Shown piece after piece: positions 43,183-52,180 of a stretch of 64,000 nt of DNA. The position numbers and the translations under genes were made by a program. The first letter of the stretch is position 1, and the number at the start of each line of letters is the position of its first letter. This DNA is from UBA6107 sp964533735 (GTDB lineage Bacteria; Chloroflexota; Anaerolineae; Anaerolineales; Anaerolineaceae). Below the pieces are notes generated by a model. The model saw only the letters and a list, made by a program, of their open reading frames with translations, was not told the origin of the DNA and did no database searches. Location: contig CAZHMD010000009.1 of the NCBI GenBank assembly GCA_964533735.1, forward strand, positions 49,529 to 113,528, given 5' to 3'.

Positions 43183-43935
43183 TCATCCAGGCGGCTCAGA
43201 AGCAAACTGCTTGTGGAACTGTAAGAGTCTTCGTCCAATCAGGAAGAACCAGACTGCCAGAAACGCACCAGCAGCTTCGAGAACGAAGATAGCCAGGGGA
43301 GTGAATGTGGAAACAATATAGAATGCAAATGTGAGGAGTGCGGACAATATTCCGATCCATACAATTCCGTTTCCAGAGGGGAGAGAGTGGAAAGACACTG
43401 AAACCACTAGAACAGCGATCATGAAAAGGAATAATCCAACATCAATTCCAATACCTTCGTAAATTGCAAGAATTGCCTGACCGGCTGAAACGATCATCGA
43501 TCTCTGTAGTTCACTCGTCGCAGCAGCATACTGGGTACTGATGTGAAGCATAGAAAATGCCGTATTAGATGAAAGATAAATGGTAATGCCGATGAAGGCA
43601 AACGCGCTCGCCATGTCAATCATCGCACTCTTCCTCTGACGAAGAATACCGTGTAGTGCAAGAAACAACGGAATCGAGAGAGCAAACGCCGGGATTTGTA
43701 ACATCGTGAGTTCAGTTAACCCAAGCAGTCTATTCTTTTGAAGAAGAGTAAGCCAGCCAACCACATCCTGTGGGACTGGAATTTGTAAAAAACCAACACC
43801 AATTACCTCAATCGTAACCTGCAGCACAGCCAGGCTCGCGGCAAGGATTGCAGAGATACCACCTAATTTACACAGAATCGCCAGGCGGGAATCCGGATTA
43901 CCAATATCGGGGACCGGTTCATTTTTCAGGTTCAT
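43183..43935 (-). CDS. DUF4386-like membrane protein
   Basis: A 250-residue protein with about seven hydrophobic helices. Its layout and the segment LALHGILRQRKSAMIDMASAFAFIG resemble DUF4386-type proteins of unknown function. The start at 43935 (MNLKNEPV) has GGAGGG 5 bases upstream; the longer frame lacks one. Composition is more AT-rich than the conserved genes around it. Confidence 0.65.
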   Translation of the reverse strand: MNLKNEPVPDIGNPDSRLAILCKLGGISAILAASLAVLQVTIEVIGVGFLQIPVPQDVVGWLTLLQKNRLLGLTELTMLQIPAFALSIPLFLALHGILRQRKSAMIDMASAFAFIGITIYLSSNTAFSMLHISTQYAAATSELQRSMIVSAGQAILAIYEGIGIDVGLFLFMIAVLVVSVSFHSLPSGNGIVWIGILSALLTFAFYIVSTFTPLAIFVLEAAGAFLAVWFFLIGRRLLQFHKQFASEPPG

Positions 43936-43995
43936 AAGTTCCCTCCACTTTTTAGCCGCTGAACAGGTTTCGTAATCATTGGATAACATTTGCAA

Positions 43996-44239
43996 TGCTG
44001 CGAGATTATTATGGCACTAAGCGCTTTGGGAGAAAAGCGCTGTTCAGTGAACTTGCCGTTTGGTCTAAGTGATTACATAATTCGAATTTTACCTGACCAC
44101 CCTTATATTTTTACCAAGCTTAATAGATATTTTAAGAGTCTTTTGAGATTCGATGGTTAACCTCGTCGTAATCTCCTTATTAGCGAATGTATAATGAGCA
44201 ATACCACTTTCAACAAATCCTTTGAAAGGTTCCTTGCTG
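43996..44239. other. Intergenic region, no feature seen
   Basis: Between the DUF4386-like gene and the GtrA-like gene. I see no tRNA, reading frame or strong hairpin; promoters for both genes probably lie here. Confidence 0.4.
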
Positions 44240-44743
44240 ATGGGAAATCGATTCCAGGAATGGAAGACCAAACACCAGACCCTCTGGCAGTTCGTGATGT
44301 TTACGCTAATGAGCTGCATCACCACCGTGGTGGATTTCGGGTCTTTTGCCTTATTCAATTTCCTGGTGTTTACTTCATTAAAAGCACAGCCTTTTGCCTG
44401 GTGGATCATCAATTATTCCATCGAGGATGGGGGGTTGGGCGCTTTCCTGGCTTTTGGGCTTTCCTTTGCCATTTCTCAAACGTTTAATTTCTTTCTTCAG
44501 CGAAAAACGACCTTCAAGGCGAACAACAATGTGCTGTACAGCGGAATGATGTATGCCATCATGGTGATCGGGGTGTATTTTTTGCAGCTGTGGGTCCCAT
44601 CGGTAATCCAGGCAGGGATTGCGGCGGCGATTGGTGCCTCACTGGGTGCAGCGGTAGTGAAGTTCATCAACATGACAATCTCGATGCTGATCCAATTCCC
44701 GATGAACAAATGGGTCATCATGCGGAAAAATGATGAGAAATGA
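44240..44743 (+). CDS. GtrA-like membrane protein
   Basis: A 167-residue four-helix protein of the GtrA/PF04138 family. The opening WQFVMFTLMSCITTVVDFG and the later SFAISQTFNFFLQRKTTF are typical. Members are thought to move lipid-linked sugars or related groups across the membrane. ATG 44240 (MGNRFQEW) is used; no other glycan gene is adjacent. Confidence 0.8.
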   Translation: MGNRFQEWKTKHQTLWQFVMFTLMSCITTVVDFGSFALFNFLVFTSLKAQPFAWWIINYSIEDGGLGAFLAFGLSFAISQTFNFFLQRKTTFKANNNVLYSGMMYAIMVIGVYFLQLWVPSVIQAGIAAAIGASLGAAVVKFINMTISMLIQFPMNKWVIMRKNDEK

Positions 44744-44840
44744 TTGAGAAACGAATCAATCTGATACTAAAAACCTTTAACCGGTCTTTGTGCATGATGC
44801 TTGCCAACCACTAAACCCATTTTTGGTTTCGGGATAAATA

Positions 44841-44874
44841 AAAATTCACCCGGCGAGGTATTCAACCGGGTGAA
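44841..44874 (-). terminator. Terminator of the LuxR/ABC operon
   Basis: TTCACCCGG (44845-44853) pairs with CCGGGTGAA (44866-44874); on the minus strand TTTTTATTT follows. Confidence 0.85.
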
Positions 44875-44892
44875 ATCGGGTACATGAACTGA

Positions 44893-45750
44893 CTATGCAG
44901 TTCGCTTGCGTTTCGATAACAATGGCAGGTGCCAATTCCCCTCGCCGCTCAGGCGGATGTCTCTGCGAACAAAGCGCAACCAGGCTACCAGTGCCATGAA
45001 GACACTGACACCCAACAATATAAACAGCCAGTTCAGGTTCAGCTCCTTAAAGGACATGACAGTCTGGAAGTAGTGATAAGGCATGTATTCGGCTAGCGTT
45101 TGCATCTTCTCATCCAAAAATGAGAGGGACGAAACAAAGTAACTGGTCACCATGATCACACCGCTGACCATGGCTGCCATGGTACGTGAGGGCAACAACA
45201 GACTTAGAACCAAAGCCAATGACACGTACAACAGCGTCTGGATGAGCAATGAAATGAAGGGGACAGACATCTGACCCCAGTTGAAGCCCAGGCTGGATCC
45301 GCCAAGCATTACGCTAAAACCCAGCCATCCCAGGAGATGAATAACCACAGCGGCAGCCACAACACCGAAGAAGCGACCAAAGAAGAAAGAAGATCTCCCA
45401 ACCGGGTGTGCCATCATCAGGTCGAGCCGCCCGCGTTCCTCATCGTTGACGATAAGTCCGCTGCCGGCAAGCACGGCAAAGATGCCGATGATGATGGGCA
45501 GCATAGAGAAAGCATACATACCGAGGAAACCAGCAGGAGTGATCAGACTGTTGGCGTCCCCGCCAAAAAACGCCAGGAACTCGGTTGGATAACTGGAAAT
45601 CATCTGCTTGAGCTGTTCCTGCTGCGCTCCGAGAGATTCGTACATCGAGACAATCATCAGTCCATAGACACCAAGGCCCAGACCCCATCCCAGGATCGCA
45701 CCCCGAAGACCGGTGAAGGTATAGCAAAAAGTAGTCCAAAAGCGTTTCAT
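44893..45750 (-). CDS. ABC-2 type transporter permease
   Basis: A 285-residue integral membrane protein with six or more helices. LIVNDEERGRLDLMMAHPVGRSSFFFGRF near residue 105 is the conserved cytoplasmic element of ABC-2 permeases that couples to the ATPase. It is the last gene of the operon with the ATPase at 45778-46695. Drug or lipid export is likely; the substrate is unknown. Confidence 0.85.
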   Translation of the reverse strand: MKRFWTTFCYTFTGLRGAILGWGLGLGVYGLMIVSMYESLGAQQEQLKQMISSYPTEFLAFFGGDANSLITPAGFLGMYAFSMLPIIIGIFAVLAGSGLIVNDEERGRLDLMMAHPVGRSSFFFGRFFGVVAAAVVIHLLGWLGFSVMLGGSSLGFNWGQMSVPFISLLIQTLLYVSLALVLSLLLPSRTMAAMVSGVIMVTSYFVSSLSFLDEKMQTLAEYMPYHYFQTVMSFKELNLNWLFILLGVSVFMALVAWLRFVRRDIRLSGEGNWHLPLLSKRKRTA

Positions 45751-45777
45751 AGTTACATTCTCCTTACGTGTGACGAA

Positions 45778-46695
45778 TTATTTATAGTAGGTCATAAAGA
45801 CCTCTTCCAGGCTGAGGTGCTCAGTCTCCAGATCCAGAACGGGCATTCTGCTCAAGACCTGAATCAGGCTCTGCATGTCGCCTTTTACCTGGAGAGTGAT
45901 CTTGAATGGATCTGGCTGGGAGAGGATTTCTACTTCCGGCAGGGTATTGAATTCAGCGGCATTAACCGGTTGCTTGAAGCGAACCGTAAGACGGTTTAAC
46001 GTCCGGCGGGTAAGGCTCTCAGTTTCAGCAACCTCAACAATCTCACCCGCGCGAATGATAGCCACCCTGGCGGCAACACTCTCCACTTCACTCATGATGT
46101 GGGAGCTGAAGAAGATGGTCGCGCCTGCGGTATTCGCCTCGTGTATCAGGGCGAGGACTTCGTGCTGCATGAGGGGGTCTAAGCCGCTGGTAGGTTCATC
46201 CAGGATCAACAACTCCGGACGGTGCATAAATGCCTGGATCACTCCAATCTTCTGTTTATTTCCTTTAGACAGGTTTTTGATCTGGGTTTTGAGGTCCAGG
46301 TCAAAGCGCACAGCCAATTGATGCACATAATCCCAATCAGCGCGCCGGTTACGCAAGTCGTGAAATAATCGCAGCTGGCGCTCACCCGTCAGGTTGTCAT
46401 AAAATTGCATCTCGCCAGGCAGGTAACCCGTGAAGGATTGGACATTAACAGGATCAATTTGCGGATCCACTCCCAGCAACAGAGCTTCACCGTCGTCCGG
46501 TCGGATCATATCCAGGAGGCAGCGGATGGTGGTGGTTTTTCCTGCACCATTTGGACCGAGAAAGCCAAATATTTCACCGCGTTTCACATCAAGATCGATA
46601 CCGCACAGGGCACGAACTTTTCCGTAAGATTTGGTCAACCCGTGGACTTCAAGTGCCAGGTTTTGACCGGGTAGAACCGTATTTGCAGCAATCAT
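45778..46695 (-). CDS. ABC transporter ATP-binding protein
   Basis: A 305-residue ATPase. Walker A GPNGAGKTTT (near 48), signature NLSKGNKQK, Walker B LLILDEPTSGLDP and the H-loop His in FFSSHIMSE are intact. A C-terminal beta domain of about 80 residues is typical of the DrrA/CcmA-like exporters. It partners the downstream permease. Confidence 0.92.
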   Translation of the reverse strand: MIAANTVLPGQNLALEVHGLTKSYGKVRALCGIDLDVKRGEIFGFLGPNGAGKTTTIRCLLDMIRPDDGEALLLGVDPQIDPVNVQSFTGYLPGEMQFYDNLTGERQLRLFHDLRNRRADWDYVHQLAVRFDLDLKTQIKNLSKGNKQKIGVIQAFMHRPELLILDEPTSGLDPLMQHEVLALIHEANTAGATIFFSSHIMSEVESVAARVAIIRAGEIVEVAETESLTRRTLNRLTVRFKQPVNAAEFNTLPEVEILSQPDPFKITLQVKGDMQSLIQVLSRMPVLDLETEHLSLEEVFMTYYK

Positions 46696-46705
46696 AAAAA
46701 TCTCC

Positions 46706-46975
46706 TTACTCCTTGAATTTTGTTGGTGTGGGATGTACCTGTTGGACTGAGCGTAAAACCAGGTTCATATCCCACAGCAGATTTAATAATCCGCGTAAAG
46801 CAGCCTGGTCGGCGAGAACCCCGCTCAGGATGGTGACATGAGTACCATCAGCCTCCTTTCGCAAGACAATTTCTAGCCCTCCCAGCCAATCTGACCAGCT
46901 GATATCGATCTTTCCTTCGATCGTTACCAGGTAGGTTCTGGCCGGGCTATGTGACATGCTTATATCAGTTGACAT
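46706..46975 (-). CDS. Small conserved protein between the LuxR regulator and ABC genes
   Basis: An 89-residue soluble protein. The pattern VTIEGKIDISWSDWLGGLEI, then VTILSGVLADQAALRGLLNLLWDMNL, suggests a small beta-alpha domain. It is not recognised as a named family. The start at 46975 (MSTDIS) has GGAG 7 bases upstream. It lies between the MalT-like regulator and the exporter genes on the same strand, and may tune that response. Confidence 0.65.
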   Translation of the reverse strand: MSTDISMSHSPARTYLVTIEGKIDISWSDWLGGLEIVLRKEADGTHVTILSGVLADQAALRGLLNLLWDMNLVLRSVQQVHPTPTKFKE

Positions 46976-47065
46976 AATCAAACTCCAGTAAGCTGATAAG
47001 AGCATACTGGAGTTGGCTATTGGTGTAACCGGATAAAAGTATGGTTGGAGTACTGTTTTGAAAAT

Positions 47066-49786
47066 TTACTGGGCTGGTTTATTGGATGGTAAAAGACCCA
47101 AGTCGTGAGCCCTGGCAACCGCCTGAGTGCGGTTCTTGACGTTTAGTTTTCCAAAGATGTTGGTGGTATGTCCCTTTACTGTGCTCAGGGAGATGTACAA
47201 GCGCGCAGCAATCTCGTCGTTTGACAGCCCGGTATCGATGAGATGGAGCACTTCCAGTTCGCGCTGGCTGAGAGGTTCAACCAGCCTGCCATCAAATGTG
47301 CTCTCCAGCTTTCTGGAATTTTCCTTATCCGCCAAAAGAACTTGCAGCAACCTATTGGAGTATGCAGGTGATAACTTATGAGCAACAGCTTTGTAAAGCA
47401 GCCAGGACATGGGTTCACCTTCGTCGACAAATATCCGCAGGTAACCCTCTGGTTCAGCCATAGTAAATGCCTGACTGAGGGTTTGCAGCGACTCGTCGAG
47501 TAACCCTTTTTGATCAAGTGCGAGCGCTTTTAGAACCAGTATTTCAATTATCCTGCGTTGATGACCTCTCTCTTGAACTTTCTCATATAAGAACGAAAGC
47601 ATTTCAAGTGCACGATCCGGATGGCGTTGTGCGAGCACCAGGCGAATTACCGTAAAGTATTCTGCCTGGAGCAGTTCATTAATTGAAGCGTTCCGGGAGG
47701 CTTCTGTAAAGACATCAGCCGGCGACCGATCGATATATCCCAAACCCCGCGCCCATTGGAGGGCTGGCTCCAGTTCGCCTCGAGCGATCCAATATCGAGC
47801 CTGCACCACCTCGACCAGGCGGTCATCCATCAGGATCGAACGGCTGGACTGGGCACGCTGCCGGGCTTTGTCGATGAAGATTTTCGCGTTTGACCAATTC
47901 TGCCTAGCCATGAAGATACGGGCTATAGCCAGCCAGACCATCGGCATCCCGAACTCCGAAATCACCTCCATATACCCGGCGGCCTCGAACAAGCAGTCCT
48001 GGGCAGTCTCCAAATCTCCCTGTTCCCGCAGCATATCCCCCAGGTTGAGCAAGGTCTTCCCCAGCAGCGGTGTTTGCCGGCCAATGCGTTGACTGGCCAG
48101 CTCCACCACCTGCCTGCATGTATTTACAGCCTGGTGTAGATGTCCCTGGACAAATTGCAGCCCAGACAGATTGGTGAGCGCCGTGATGTGCATCATCACA
48201 TTGCCGGATTGGATGGAACTTTCCACCACCTGTTCGAATGCAAGTTTGGCGGCATCGATGTCACCTGCAAGGGTATACGCCATGCCCAGACCATCCGCCG
48301 CCAGGCTGCGGAAGAAGACGCGACCTGCTGGGAGCTGCTGAAGAGCTTGCTCACCCAACTGGATGGATTGGGAAGATCTTCCCTGCAGGATAGCCAGGAG
48401 TAACTGCAGCGTTGCCACCTCCCCCGCGAATTCATCCTGTCTGTCAGCAACTACCAACCCATTAATAATGTCTGTAACTGCATCTGAAACACGGTTGCAC
48501 AAAATAAGCGCAAGACCTTTTAAGGCAGCGAGATACTTATGCTGCAGAAGCCCATCTTGAGGTAATCCCTCCAGCCAACGCAATAATGTGGCTGCCTGCC
48601 CGTGCATGAGCAGATTTTCTGCGGCAAGGCTGATGAGACGGATGGATTGCTCAGTATTATGTCCAGCGATGGCGTGCTCGACAGCCAAATCTACCAGATC
48701 ATTTTCTTCAAACCATTGACTCGCGCGTAAATGCAGTTCACAGATGTGCACACCTGCCGTTTCCTGGAGGCGTTTACGCAACAAGTCAGCAAACAAGGCA
48801 TGGTAACGGTACCAGCTCCCCTGGTCATCCAGGGGTTTGATGAATAAATTCGCTTCCAGTAATTGGTCCAGGATCAACTGTGCCCCTACCTGGCTGGTAA
48901 CAAACTCACAAAGCGGAGCTGAAAGGCACTCGAGGATTGATGTTTGCAACAAAAAGGTTTGGAGCGGTAAAGATAGACCGGCAAGCACATCCCCCGTCAA
49001 ATAATCTGCAATAAATTTATCTTCACCTGAAAACCTCTCAAAGAAAGCAGTTTTGTCCTGGACTTCTTTTAAGGAGAGCGCTGCCAGTTGAAGACCAGAC
49101 ACCCAACCCTCGGTCCGTTTCTCAAGAAGCGAGAGTTGTTCCGTAGATAAATGTAAATTCATCTCCGAGTTGATTAATTCTTCCATTTCGCCTTTTTGAA
49201 AACATAATGCTTCCTGGCGCAGTTCTATGAGCTGTCCGCGCGCACGAAGGCGGGCAAGCGGCAGAGGTGGATCGTTGCGGGTGAGTAAAACAAGACACAA
49301 TTGGGGCAATTGGTGGTCCACCAGGAAGGTAATAAATTCCTGGATTGATTCGGATTTGAGCAAGTGATAATCATCCAGTGCGAAGTAGATACGCCCGGGG
49401 AACTTACTTAATTCGTTTATGAGAATTGTGGCCAGGACTTTAACTGGTGGGGGTTTGTGAGTTTGCAGCACCTTGAGCACACCCTCTCCAAATCCGTGGA
49501 GAATGTGCTGCAGCGCAGTAATCCAATAGGTTAGAAATAGAGGTAAGTCATCATCCCCGCTCTCCAGCGTCAACCAGGCAACGCTATACGAGTGGGACTC
49601 TGCCAATGACCGCAGCCAATCACACACAATTGTGGTTTTGCCATAACCTGCTGGTCCGCAAACCAGGATCAATGACGTGGTCTTCTCCAAACCGGCAGCC
49701 AAATTCCGTAACAACCTTGGACGGTGGACAACTTTTGAACCGACAGGCGGGATATTGAACTTGGTGGAAAGCAGCGGTATGGACAA
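47066..49786 (-). CDS. MalT-like LuxR-family transcriptional regulator
   Basis: A 906-residue STAND-type regulator. The N-terminal NTPase has Walker A GPAGYGKTTI near residue 42 and a Walker B-like FALDDYHLL. A long superhelical TPR-like middle (about 350-820) senses a ligand, and the C-terminal LuxR helix-turn-helix begins LSQRELEVL near 838. Such proteins oligomerise on ligand and ATP binding and activate nearby operons. The small protein and ABC exporter downstream are the likely targets. Confidence 0.9.
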   Translation of the reverse strand: MSIPLLSTKFNIPPVGSKVVHRPRLLRNLAAGLEKTTSLILVCGPAGYGKTTIVCDWLRSLAESHSYSVAWLTLESGDDDLPLFLTYWITALQHILHGFGEGVLKVLQTHKPPPVKVLATILINELSKFPGRIYFALDDYHLLKSESIQEFITFLVDHQLPQLCLVLLTRNDPPLPLARLRARGQLIELRQEALCFQKGEMEELINSEMNLHLSTEQLSLLEKRTEGWVSGLQLAALSLKEVQDKTAFFERFSGEDKFIADYLTGDVLAGLSLPLQTFLLQTSILECLSAPLCEFVTSQVGAQLILDQLLEANLFIKPLDDQGSWYRYHALFADLLRKRLQETAGVHICELHLRASQWFEENDLVDLAVEHAIAGHNTEQSIRLISLAAENLLMHGQAATLLRWLEGLPQDGLLQHKYLAALKGLALILCNRVSDAVTDIINGLVVADRQDEFAGEVATLQLLLAILQGRSSQSIQLGEQALQQLPAGRVFFRSLAADGLGMAYTLAGDIDAAKLAFEQVVESSIQSGNVMMHITALTNLSGLQFVQGHLHQAVNTCRQVVELASQRIGRQTPLLGKTLLNLGDMLREQGDLETAQDCLFEAAGYMEVISEFGMPMVWLAIARIFMARQNWSNAKIFIDKARQRAQSSRSILMDDRLVEVVQARYWIARGELEPALQWARGLGYIDRSPADVFTEASRNASINELLQAEYFTVIRLVLAQRHPDRALEMLSFLYEKVQERGHQRRIIEILVLKALALDQKGLLDESLQTLSQAFTMAEPEGYLRIFVDEGEPMSWLLYKAVAHKLSPAYSNRLLQVLLADKENSRKLESTFDGRLVEPLSQRELEVLHLIDTGLSNDEIAARLYISLSTVKGHTTNIFGKLNVKNRTQAVARAHDLGLLPSNKPAQ

Positions 49787-50044
49787 TTTTGAAGATCTTT
49801 ACTCAGATTGAGGGGTCACTGCCTATGATTGTAGCATGAGCTGCAATTATCATTTCCCTGCCTGATGGTTCCCTCCTGCATTTTCTGAATGAGGATTTCC
49901 AAATATCGATGCGGGTGATAGTAAAAAAGTACTCCTCGGAGTACTTTTTTGTAAAACATGATGCGTAGCTAACGATAAGATATCGGTGATTCGCTTTTTA
50001 TTGCAGGTTTGTGCTGAGTTCTCAGTTACACATCGAATTCAAGC
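49787..50044. other. Intergenic region with a terminator
   Basis: No gene seen. It contains the probable promoter of the LuxR regulator and the bidirectional terminator at 49923-49950. Confidence 0.4.
49923..49950. terminator. Bidirectional terminator
   Basis: AAAAAAGTACTCC (49923-49935) and GGAGTACTTTTTT (49938-49950) form a perfect 13-base stem; it ends the DUF1801-like gene on the minus strand. Confidence 0.85.
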
Positions 50045-50518
50045 TCAACTTACTGCTTTTTTCACCAGCGCGCTGATCCTGGCTTCTTCGGGGGCGGTTA
50101 GTGCTTTAAGCGCAAAAGTAACCGGCCAGAAAGTGCCCTCATCAAGCTTTGCCTCGTCACTGAACCCCAGTGTGGCATATCTCGTGTTGAACTTGCTGGC
50201 AGCCTGGAAAAAGCAAACGACCTTACCCTCTTTTGCATACGCCGGCATCCCATACCAGGTTTTCGGAGTGAGGGATGGCGCAGTGGCTGTGATGATCGCA
50301 TGCAGCCGGGTGGCCATGCTGCGATCAGGTTCCGCCATCTCGGCAATTTTCTCAAGCACCATAGCTTCACCGTCAGCTTTGGCATTGCCTTTTCCGCGGA
50401 CTGTTTCCGCTTTCAATTCCCTGGCACGCTCCTTCATGGCGGCTTGCTCTTCGGCTGAAAATGTTTTTCCACCGGTTGCGCCAGCGGAAGACGTTTCTGA
50501 TTGTATTTTCGAACTCAT
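50045..50518 (-). CDS. DUF1801-like protein with helical N-terminal extension
   Basis: A 157-residue protein. The first 55 residues are charged and helical (FSAEEQAAMKERARELKAE). The rest resembles DUF1801 (TWYGMPAYAKEGKVVCFFQAA, YATLGFSDEAKLDEG). The function is unknown. The start at 50518 (MSSKIQS) has AAGGAG 5 bases upstream. It is divergent from the Crp/Fnr regulator and shares a symmetric promoter region. Confidence 0.75.
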   Translation of the reverse strand: MSSKIQSETSSAGATGGKTFSAEEQAAMKERARELKAETVRGKGNAKADGEAMVLEKIAEMAEPDRSMATRLHAIITATAPSLTPKTWYGMPAYAKEGKVVCFFQAASKFNTRYATLGFSDEAKLDEGTFWPVTFALKALTAPEEARISALVKKAVS

Positions 50519-50540
50519 ATCATCTCCTTGTGCTAATTGC

Positions 50541-50571
50541 ACTAATTAATATAGTATTTGTATGAATTAGT
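50541..50571. promoter_or_regulatory. Inverted repeat between divergent genes
   Basis: ACTAATT (50541-50547) and AATTAGT (50565-50571) are exact inverted halves with a 17-base centre, placed between the DUF1801-like gene and the Crp/Fnr regulator. A smaller GTGC-taatt-GCAC palindrome lies at 50530-50542. These are possible operators. Confidence 0.35.
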
Positions 50572-50695
50572 ATATCACTACCAACTTGGGAGGTTTGAAA
50601 AGCAGCATGACATATTGAAATCTGGCAATTGTATAATGAAAGTGATGCCCATTCGAAAACAATCCCCAATTGAGATCAAAACCACTGAAGTGCAT

Positions 50696-51400
50696 ATGTG
50701 CACCCTTTCAGTGCGCCTCAACATCCTCAGCCAGGTTCCCTTTTTCCAGGATTTGCATTCTGAAGATCTTGAAGCCATAAATCCGCTATTCCGTGAAGAG
50801 GGTTTTGGTGCAAACGAGGTCATCTGTCATGCAGGAGACCAAGCAATTCGATTGTTTGTGGTAGCCGAAGGGCGCGTCAAGCTGCTTCAACACTCATTTT
50901 CCGGGAAAAACATCCTTCTGGACATGCTAATGCCAGGGGAGTATTTTGGCAGGTATTCCAGGCAGGCAGATGCCGTTTACACCGAAACAGCGCAAGCCCA
51001 AACCAGGTGTTGCATCCTTGTGATTGACAGGGAGAAATTCCAACAAGTCCTCAACCAATATCCGTCAGTTGCGTTGAGGGTCATTGATATTATGGCTCAG
51101 CGGCTTCAATCAGCAAATGAACGGGTCCACCAATTGAGCACCATGGCTGTTGAAAACCGAATCGCCAGCGTATTGCTCATGTTGAGTGAAAAATTTGGTG
51201 AAAAACGTAAAATCGGCTGGCTGATCCAGGTTCCGCTGACCCGTGAAGACCTGGCAGACATGACCGGTACGACCATTGAAAGCACCAGCCGCGTGATGAG
51301 CGAATTCCGAAAAGACGGACTGGTGCAATCAGGGCGCGGCTGGGTTGCAGTGGTGAATAAAGAAGAATTACGGGTTATTTCTGAAAAATACCTTGAATAG
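50696..51400 (+). CDS. Crp/Fnr-family transcriptional regulator
   Basis: A 234-residue regulator. A cyclic-nucleotide-type beta roll (about 15-130, with LFVVAEGRVKLL and LMPGEYFG), a dimer helix, and a C-terminal winged helix with LTREDLADMTGTTIESTSRVM are present. There is no FNR iron-sulfur Cys cluster; only scattered Cys are seen, so it may be a DNR/NnrR-type NO or heme sensor. Start choice is uncertain: in-frame ATGs at 50636 and 50645 would add 20 or 17 residues. An FNR-type site lies just downstream, before the hemerythrin gene. Confidence 0.82.
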   Translation: MCTLSVRLNILSQVPFFQDLHSEDLEAINPLFREEGFGANEVICHAGDQAIRLFVVAEGRVKLLQHSFSGKNILLDMLMPGEYFGRYSRQADAVYTETAQAQTRCCILVIDREKFQQVLNQYPSVALRVIDIMAQRLQSANERVHQLSTMAVENRIASVLLMLSEKFGEKRKIGWLIQVPLTREDLADMTGTTIESTSRVMSEFRKDGLVQSGRGWVAVVNKEELRVISEKYLE

Positions 51401-51459
51401 GGGGGTATTCCAGAAAAAAGGCAGCGGGTCACAGCACTTTCTAATTTCATTGCACTTAA

Positions 51460-51501
51460 TTGATGTACATCATGGAACACTTCAATGACAACGGTTATAT
51501 T
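51460..51501 (+). promoter_or_regulatory. FNR/DNR-type site and promoter of the hemerythrin gene
   Basis: TTGATGTACATCAT (51460-51473) fits the FNR/DNR consensus TTGAT-N4-ATCAA except at the last base. A TATATT -10 box at 51496-51501 predicts a start near 51508, placing the site centre at -41.5, the class II activator position. Confidence 0.65.
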
Positions 51502-51540
51502 AGTGTCATAAGTTTGACCTATTTAGAAAAGGAGCAAGAA

Positions 51541-52050
51541 ATGACATCAGTAACTCAACCATTGAAAGATGAACATAAGGAACTCTATCCGCATATCGAA
51601 ACTTTAAAACTTGCGGGTGTGGCTGTCCACGGCACAATTAACCAGGCGGGGCTTGACCTGATCGATGAAGCGATCGAGTTTTTGACCACCCACCTACTGC
51701 CGCATGCCCAGGCTGAAGAAGCCGCACTTTACCCAGTTGTTCAAAAAGTGATGGGGTCCTCTCACGGAACCGCAACCATGAGCCGCGACCATGTGGAAGT
51801 GGAGAGATTGACACAGGAATTGGTCGCTCTGCGGAAAAAAGTCTCTGCAGGTGAGATCGGAATGACGCTTGCCAACGATTTGAAACGCGTCTTATATGGT
51901 CTATACACCTTGGTGAAAGTGCACTTTGCCAAGGAAGAAGAGGTTTACCTCCCGCTCCTCGATGCCAACCTTTCAGTAAAAGAAGCAAGGGAAATGTTTG
52001 AAGCGATGGAGGCAGCTGCTGGTGAGGCCAAAGCACGCGTTCATGCATGA
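51541..52050 (+). CDS. Hemerythrin-domain protein
   Basis: A 169-residue four-helix protein. Iron ligands appear in DEHKELYPHIE (9-19), HLLPHAQAEEAALYP near 60, RDHVEVE and KVHFAKEEEVYLPLLD. ATG 51541 follows AAGGAG, with 6 bases between. It is probably an NO- or O2-responsive iron protein (YtfE/Ric-like proteins and DNR-controlled hemerythrins are precedents). It lies between an Fnr-type regulator and NO reductase. Confidence 0.87.
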   Translation: MTSVTQPLKDEHKELYPHIETLKLAGVAVHGTINQAGLDLIDEAIEFLTTHLLPHAQAEEAALYPVVQKVMGSSHGTATMSRDHVEVERLTQELVALRKKVSAGEIGMTLANDLKRVLYGLYTLVKVHFAKEEEVYLPLLDANLSVKEAREMFEAMEAAAGEAKARVHA

Positions 52051-52125
52051 TCAGCCCAGCCAGTATAAGGGGACTAACTGCGAGTAGTTTCTCCTCCTAT
52101 GTCCTTGATGGTATCCCCCCTTAAA

Positions 52126-52160
52126 GAAAACAATCCTCCAAAAACGGCGGATTGTTTTCT
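52126..52160. terminator. Bidirectional terminator
   Basis: GAAAACAATCC (52126-52136) pairs with GGATTGTTTTC (52149-52159), separating the convergent hemerythrin and NO reductase genes. Confidence 0.88.
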
Positions 52161-52180
52161 TGTCTTCGAGTAAACAATTA

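Noticed and set aside
50673..50695. TTGAGATCAA palindrome near the Crp/Fnr gene start
   Set aside because: The spacer is too short for an FNR-type site, and it may lie inside the coding region if an earlier start is used.
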